Assembly: GCA_002085465.1 (NCBI GenBank)
Contig: NBML01000095.1
Coordinates: 1-10,613, forward strand
Length of the DNA stretch: 10,613 nt
Reading direction: 5' to 3'
Source of the DNA: Desulfobacteraceae bacterium 4572_89
Lineage (GTDB): Bacteria; Desulfobacterota; Desulfobacteria; Desulfobacterales; Desulfobacteraceae
This document shows positions 6,352 through 10,613 of this stretch, one piece after another (position 1 is the stretch's first letter; each line of letters starts with the position of its first letter). Made by a program: the position numbers and the translations under genes. The notes below the pieces were generated by a model. It had not been told where the DNA came from. It ran no database searches and worked only from the letters and a program-made list of their open reading frames with translations.

Positions 6352-7216
6352 ATGGCTGATATGATTCTGGATACTTTTATTAATATCCTTAATGCTGAAA
6401 AAGGATATTCATCCCACACCCTGAGGGCCTATAGGTCTGATATTCTTGATTTTATCCGTTTTTTTCTGGATGCTCCGGATTACCCGGAAGAACCAGGTCA
6501 ATCAGTCCCTTCAAATGGTTCAGAGGATGCTCAATGCCTACAGGGTCTGGATGAACCAAACAGGCAAAATAAGTCTGGTGAGCCAGGGGAAACCAAGGTT
6601 CTGGAGGAGAATTCCCTGGAAGGCTCCGGCAGAGATGGTGCCATTTCTTAAAAAGGAAAAAACCATTCCCAGATTTTTAAATATTGATGACCTTTTCCGT
6701 CTTCTGGATTCAATTAAAACCCATACCTGGCTTGAAAAACGTAATTTGGCTATGTTTGAAACATTTTATTCCACAGGAATGAGAATTTCAGAAATTAATG
6801 GGCTGAATATGAATGATGTTGACTTTGAAAACCAAATGATTAGAGTTTTTGGTAAAGGAAGCAAGGAGCGGATGGTTCCAGTGGGGGAACGGGCCCTTGA
6901 TGCCATGGGAAGATATAGAGAAGCTTTGGGTGAAAATGTGGAACCTATGTTTGTAAATAAGTATTATTCAAGGCTTACCAGCCGGTCCATAAGAAGAATC
7001 CTTGACAAACTTGTAAATGAATGCGGGTTGAATGTTCCTGTTTCCCCCCATACCCTTCGCCATTCCTTTGCAACCCATATGCTGGATTCCGGTGCAGATC
7101 TCAGGGGTATCCAGGAAATATTGGGCCATGCCAGCCTGTCAACAACCCAGATTTATACCCATGTGACCATGGACAGATTGATGTATGTGTATGATAAGGC
7201 ACATCCAAGAAGTTGA
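6352..7216 (+). pseudogene. xerC: XerC/XerD-like tyrosine recombinase split by a frameshift
   Basis: Xer recombinases resolve chromosome dimers at dif. The N-terminal frame (6352-6651) begins with LDTFINILNAEKGYSSHTLR and AYRSDILDFIRFFLD, typical of the core-binding domain, and ends at a TAA. The catalytic domain continues one base shifted, through PAEMVPFLKKEKTIPRFL to the TGA at 7214-7216. All catalytic residues are in place: Arg (6782, TGMRISE), Lys (6863, GKGSKER), His and Arg (7049, 7058, HTLRHSF), His (7127, LGHASL) and Tyr (7154, IYTHV). Both frames are open between 6446 and 6651, so the shift point is not fixed. Joined, the protein would be about 287 residues, near the usual ~300. The helix-4 pattern (R-x-L-S-A-x-R-S-F) is not found in any frame. 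AGGA (6348-6351) fits ATG 6361 better than 6352. Sequencing error, true inactivation or +1 recoding are all possible. Confidence 0.8.
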
Positions 7217-7268
7217 ATTCAAGGAGCTAAATTATTCAGGAGTTAAATCCTATAAGCTGGAGTAGATT
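7217..7268 (+). promoter_or_regulatory. Leader of hslV with repeated Shine-Dalgarno-like motifs
   Basis: The 52-nt gap contains GGAGCTAAAT and GGAGTTAAAT as a near-direct repeat, followed by GGAG (7259-7262) 6 nt before the hslV ATG. Only the last is positioned to serve hslV. No terminator-like hairpin is seen, so hslV is probably cotranscribed with the upstream genes. Confidence 0.35.
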
Positions 7269-7814
7269 ATGAGTAAAGAAACATTTCATGGTACCACCAT
7301 CCTGGCCCTGCGTGGGAAGGACAATGTGGTTGTGGCTGGAGACGGCCAGGTGACCCTGGGGAATATTGTTACAAAACACAAGGCCAGAAAGGTTCGAAGA
7401 ATATACAATGATAAAATTATCACCGGGTTTGCCGGTGCAACCGCAGATGCCCTGACTCTTTCGGAAAAACTGGAAGAAAAACTGGAACGATATAATGGTA
7501 ATCTTACCCGGGCCTGTGTTGAACTTGCAAGGGAGTGGCGTACTGATAAATATCTGCGGAGACTTGAAGCCATGATGATAGCAGCAGATCACCAGAATAC
7601 CTATCTGCTGTCAGGGAACGGGGATGTGATTGAGCCTGATGACGGAGTAATAAGCATTGGGTCAGGCAGTACATCTGCCCAGTCTGCTGCAATAGCCCTT
7701 ATGGAAAATACAGATTTATCTCCCAGGCAGATAGTTGAAAAAGCCATGAAAATAGCAGGGGACCTTTGTATCTATACCAATCACCAGGTAACTCTGGAAG
7801 AGATAAAACGGTAA
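7269..7814 (+). CDS. hslV: HslV, proteolytic subunit of the HslUV ATP-dependent protease
   Basis: HslV forms a double hexameric chamber in the cytosol that degrades proteins unfolded by HslU. The 181-residue protein begins [16 protein letters not shown]. Cleavage before Thr9 would expose the N-terminal threonine nucleophile. Using the mature numbering, Asp17 (residue 25, AGDGQ), Lys33 (residue 41, KVRRIYND), Gly45 (residue 53, ITGFAG) and Ser124 (residue 132, GSG) are present, as are [30 protein letters not shown] and the C-terminal GDLCIYTNH. One oddity: the usual GSGG-x-YA segment reads GSGSTSA (131-137). The ribosome-binding site GGAG (7259-7262) is well placed. It is followed after 51 nt by its partner hslU, the standard arrangement. 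Confidence 0.97.
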   Translation: MSKETFHGTTILALRGKDNVVVAGDGQVTLGNIVTKHKARKVRRIYNDKIITGFAGATADALTLSEKLEEKLERYNGNLTRACVELAREWRTDKYLRRLEAMMIAADHQNTYLLSGNGDVIEPDDGVISIGSGSTSAQSAAIALMENTDLSPRQIVEKAMKIAGDLCIYTNHQVTLEEIKR

Positions 7815-7865
7815 GAAATAAAACAGAAAGAAATCAAAAGCAAGTAAGAGAAAAGAGAATTTCAC

Positions 7866-9311
7866 ATGAAAGATTTAAAACCCAAAGAGATTGTCATTGA
7901 GCTGGATAAATATATCATTGGCCAGAAAGATGCAAAAAAATCCGTTGCCATTGCCCTTCGGAACCGTTGGAGAAGACGTCAGCTTGATAAAGATCTCCAG
8001 GAAGAGATTGCGCCTAAAAATATTATTCTCATCGGGCCAACCGGGGTGGGAAAAACAGAAATTGCCCGACGTCTGGCCAATTTGACCGACTCTCCTTTTT
8101 ATAAGGTGGAGGCTTCAAAATTTACAGAAGTAGGATATGTGGGACGGGATGTGGAGTCCATGATCCGGGATATTGTTGAATTAACGGTCAACAACCTTAA
8201 ATCACGCCAGCAGGAAGCAGTCCAGGAAAAGGCAGCCAAAATTGCTGAAGAGCGGGTACTGGACCTTCTTTTGCCTCCGTTACCTTCAAAATCTTCTTTT
8301 ACAACAGGTGATACACAGGCAATTCAAAATGGAACCAGTTTAAATGGGCTTGATTCAAACGGGACCAGTTCAAACGGGGCCAATTCCAATGGGACTGGAT
8401 CTGATGTAAATGGATCAGATCCCGCCTCCAAAGTGTCTACCCGGGAAAAACTTCGAACCATGCTGCACAAGGGGAAGCTGGATAAAAGAAAGATTGACCT
8501 GGATGTGGCTGACAAATCCTCGCCCATGGTGGAAATTTTTTCCAATACAGGAATTGAGGAGATGGGTATCAATGTCAAGGACATGCTGGGCAACCTCATG
8601 CCCAAGAATACCAAACGCAGAAAGGTCAGCGTTAAAGAGGCCATGAAAATCATTGCCCAGGAAGAAGCTGCCCATCTGGTGGATATGGAAAAAGTGAAAA
8701 CCGATGCCATTACAATGGTGGAACAGTCCGGCATTATTTTTATCGATGAAATCGATAAAATTGCGGGCAATGGAAAAAGTCATGGACCTGAGGTATCCAA
8801 AGAAGGGGTGCAGAGGGATCTTTTACCCATTGTGGAAGGTAGTTCTGTTCCAACCAAATACGGTATAGTCAAAACCGATCATATTTTGTTCATGGCCTCG
8901 GGTGCCTTTCATACCTCAAAACCATCTGACCTGGTTCCGGAACTCCAGGGAAGGTTTCCCATCCGGGTGGAATTGAATTCCCTGGGTGCCCATGAATTCA
9001 CCAGAATTCTGACAGAACCTAAGAATGCACTTGTGTTACAGTATATTGCCCTTTTAAGAACCGAAGGAGTGGATATTTCATTTACCCAGGATGCAGTGGA
9101 AAAGATTGCTGATATTGCCGTGGAGGTCAACGCCACAACAGAGAATATTGGAGCAAGAAGGCTGCACACCCTCATGGAAAGACTATTGGAAGAGATTCTA
9201 TTCAAGGCACCGGACGTTGAAGAAAAAAAGATCACCATTGATGCCGGGTTTGTTGAAGAACAGCTCATGGACATAGTGAAAAATGAAGACCTGAGCAGGT
9301 ATATCCTATGA
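7866..9311 (+). CDS. hslU: HslU, ATPase/unfoldase subunit of the HslUV protease
   Basis: HslU is a hexameric AAA+ unfoldase that feeds substrates to HslV. Motifs in order: [13 protein letters not shown], Walker A GPTGVGKT (57-64), the pore loop GYVG (90-93), the I domain (about 110-245), Walker [12 protein letters not shown] (about 289-297), [12 protein letters not shown] (sensor/arginine-finger region), sensor 2 [12 protein letters not shown] (about 429) and the conserved C-terminal tail DLSRYIL that docks into HslV. At 481 residues it is longer than E. coli HslU (443). The excess lies in the I domain, as a Ser/Asn/Gly-rich insert (about residues 143-190) built partly from 15-bp tandem repeats. 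All catalytic parts are intact, so function should be normal. The Shine-Dalgarno is weak (AAGAGA ahead of ATG 7866). Its TGA overlaps the argB ATG (ATGA, 9308-9311). Confidence 0.97.
   Translation: MKDLKPKEIVIELDKYIIGQKDAKKSVAIALRNRWRRRQLDKDLQEEIAPKNIILIGPTGVGKTEIARRLANLTDSPFYKVEASKFTEVGYVGRDVESMIRDIVELTVNNLKSRQQEAVQEKAAKIAEERVLDLLLPPLPSKSSFTTGDTQAIQNGTSLNGLDSNGTSSNGANSNGTGSDVNGSDPASKVSTREKLRTMLHKGKLDKRKIDLDVADKSSPMVEIFSNTGIEEMGINVKDMLGNLMPKNTKRRKVSVKEAMKIIAQEEAAHLVDMEKVKTDAITMVEQSGIIFIDEIDKIAGNGKSHGPEVSKEGVQRDLLPIVEGSSVPTKYGIVKTDHILFMASGAFHTSKPSDLVPELQGRFPIRVELNSLGAHEFTRILTEPKNALVLQYIALLRTEGVDISFTQDAVEKIADIAVEVNATTENIGARRLHTLMERLLEEILFKAPDVEEKKITIDAGFVEEQLMDIVKNEDLSRYIL
8328..8402 (+). repeat. 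15-bp degenerate tandem repeat (5 copies) in the hslU I domain
   Basis: Five in-register units starting at 8328, 8343, 8358, 8373 and 8388, each beginning AAT or AAC followed by GGN (for example AACGGGACCAGTTCA). They encode residues 155-179 as N-G-x-x-x pentapeptides. The units differ at several, partly synonymous, positions, so the array is not brand new, but its length could still vary between strains. Confidence 0.85.
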
Positions 9312-10186
9312 CAGACACTGTTGCAGACATATTGATTGAGGCCTTACCCTATATCCAGAATTTTTCAACCAAAACTATTGTTGTAAAATACGGCGGCCAT
9401 GCCATGGTTGATGAGGGGTTAAAACGGGATTTTGCCAATGATATCACACTATTAAAATATATCGGGGTAAATCCAGTGGTGGTCCATGGAGGCGGTCCCC
9501 AGATAAATAAGGTGCTGGATGCCATGGGTATCAGTTCCACTTTTATCCGGGGTATGCGCTATACCGATGATGCTACAATGGATGTGGTTGAAATGGTATT
9601 GGGCGGAAAGGTGAACAAGGATATCGTGGCCAGGATCAACCGGGAAGGGGGGAAAGCTGTAGGCCTTACCGGGAAAGACGGGGGGCTTATCACTGCTGAG
9701 AAAATGAAAATCTATCACCAGGAAGATGAAAACAAACCACCGGAGATCATTGATCCGGGCATGGTGGGCAGTGTATCCGCAATTAATCCGGATATCATCC
9801 ATACCCTTACAGCCAGAGGCTTTATTCCCATTATTGCTCCTGTGGGTATTGGCAGGTCAGGGGAGACCTATAATATCAATGCCGATGTGGTGGCATCAAA
9901 AATAGCTTCTGCCCTGGATGCTGAACGGCTTATGCTTGTGACCGATGTGGATGGAGTCCTTGATTCTGAGAATAATTTGGTTTCTTCCGTTAATGACAGG
10001 GAAATTCAGGACATGATTGCCAACGGGGGAATAAAGGGGGGAATGATTCCCAAGGTGGAATGCGCCCTGGATGCCTTGAAAAACGGGGTTAAAAAATCCC
10101 ATATCATTAATGGCAAAACACCCCATGCTGTTTTGCTGGAGCTATTCACTAATTCAGGAATAGGAACCCAGGTGTTTCTGGATTAA
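9308..10186 (+). CDS. argB: N-acetylglutamate kinase
   Basis: ArgB phosphorylates N-acetyl-L-glutamate with ATP, the second step of arginine synthesis. The 292-residue protein shows Lys27 in [14 protein letters not shown] (60-65, substrate binding), GLTGKDGG (119-126), YNINADVVA (188-196), LVTDVDGVL and [12 protein letters not shown] (240-251). The N-terminal helix [20 protein letters not shown] is of the kind found in hexameric, arginine-inhibited enzymes, where it links dimers, so feedback inhibition by arginine is likely by inference. Start and hslU stop overlap as ATGA; the Shine-Dalgarno would lie inside the hslU end (GAGCAGG near 9293-9299). argD follows 44 nt downstream, the common arginine-cluster order. 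Confidence 0.97.
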   Translation: MTDTVADILIEALPYIQNFSTKTIVVKYGGHAMVDEGLKRDFANDITLLKYIGVNPVVVHGGGPQINKVLDAMGISSTFIRGMRYTDDATMDVVEMVLGGKVNKDIVARINREGGKAVGLTGKDGGLITAEKMKIYHQEDENKPPEIIDPGMVGSVSAINPDIIHTLTARGFIPIIAPVGIGRSGETYNINADVVASKIASALDAERLMLVTDVDGVLDSENNLVSSVNDREIQDMIANGGIKGGMIPKVECALDALKNGVKKSHIINGKTPHAVLLELFTNSGIGTQVFLD

Positions 10187-10230
10187 ACACTTTATTCTTT
10201 AGATCATTATATTAAGATAAGGGGATGAAA

Positions 10231-10613
10231 ATGAACCCTATTAAAAAAACAGACAATTTTATTTTTCAAACCTATCTCCGCCAGGGAAAAGCTTTTGTAA
10301 AAGGGCAGGGCACCACCCTGATTGATGAAGACGGCACTGCCTATACTGATTTTCTTGCAGGCATTGCAGTGTGCAGCCTTGGCCATTGTCATCCAAAGGT
10401 TTCCCAGGCCATTGAAAAACAGGCAAAAACCCTGATCCATGTGTCAAATCTTTTTTACACACAACCCCAGGCAGACCTTGCTGAGATCCTCATTGAAAAA
10501 AGTTTCAGCGATAGGGTATTTTTTGCCAATTCCGGTGCAGAGGCCAATGAAGCAGCCATAAAACTCAGCCGTCGTTATTTTCAGTCAAAGGGGGAAAAGA
10601 ACCGGTATAAGAT
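10231..10613 (+). CDS. argD: Acetylornithine aminotransferase, 5' part
   Basis: The first 127 codons of a class III PLP aminotransferase; the rest lies beyond the window. ArgD transfers an amino group from glutamate to N-acetylglutamate semialdehyde, giving N-acetylornithine. Recognisable: FIFQTYLRQGKAFVKGQG, DFLAGIAVCSLGHCHPKV, the HVSNLFYTQPQ segment and FFANSGAEANEAAIKL, which binds PLP phosphate. The ATG at 10231 is preferred over the in-frame ATG at 10225, because AAGGGGA (10219-10225) is then about 5 nt upstream; from 10225 it would touch the start codon. Position right after argB supports the arginine role; a related succinylornithine or ornithine transaminase is the alternative. The PLP lysine lies outside the window. 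Confidence 0.93.
   Translation, partial: MNPIKKTDNFIFQTYLRQGKAFVKGQGTTLIDEDGTAYTDFLAGIAVCSLGHCHPKVSQAIEKQAKTLIHVSNLFYTQPQADLAEILIEKSFSDRVFFANSGAEANEAAIKLSRRYFQSKGEKNRYK

Noticed and set aside
6446..6630. TTG at 6446 as an independent start of the recombinase catalytic half
   Set aside because: It has no Shine-Dalgarno motif and lies inside the recognisable N-terminal domain read in the other frame.
1..10613. CRISPR array, tRNA/rRNA gene, intact insertion sequence or riboswitch
   Set aside because: No spaced direct repeats, tRNA-like cloverleaf, transposase frame with terminal repeats or recognised riboswitch core was seen; the only tandem repeats are coding ones in the lipoprotein and hslU.

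Overview
The window looks like chromosomal DNA from a Gram-negative bacterium, most likely a deltaproteobacterium of the Desulfobacterota (Desulfobacterales-like). This is inferred from the housekeeping gene run (coaBC, UDG-like, xer, hslVU, argBD), a Cys-lipidated lipoprotein, the arginine-sensitive type of ArgB and a type VI secretion ClpV fragment. No 16S rRNA or other taxonomic marker is present, so the placement is tentative. Nearly everything lies on the + strand.

Layout. (1) 1-541, minus strand: a GC-rich piece of a ClpV/TssH ATPase, cut off at the window edge on one side and at an abrupt junction on the other. (2) 558-2030: an FGGY-family sugar kinase that lacks its first ~20 residues because the ClpV piece sits where they should be. 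The two genes meet head-on at about 528-546, on a small inverted repeat. This is a rearrangement or an assembly/amplification chimera. (3) 2056-3267: a MalY/PatB-type PLP C-S lyase/aminotransferase, 25 nt behind the kinase. (4) 3268-3982: 715 nt without an intact gene. It holds a decayed vapC toxin remnant on the minus strand with two opposite single-base indels, and a candidate promoter for what follows.

(5) 3983-10613: a compact co-directional run that is probably one transcription unit: a lipoprotein; coaBC (coenzyme A synthesis); a UDG-superfamily protein whose active-site motifs are eroded; a xerC-like tyrosine recombinase split by a frameshift; hslV and hslU (ATP-dependent protease); argB; and the start of argD (arginine synthesis), which runs off the end. 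Gaps are short and two junctions overlap (TAATG at lipoprotein/coaBC, ATGA at hslU/argB), suggesting translational coupling.

I do not see a convincing new multi-gene system. The items most worth a second look are the ClpV/kinase junction, the frameshifted xerC with its unrecognisable core-binding half, the catalytically eroded UDG-like protein, and two coding tandem repeats (15-bp units in hslU, 12-bp units in the lipoprotein signal peptide).
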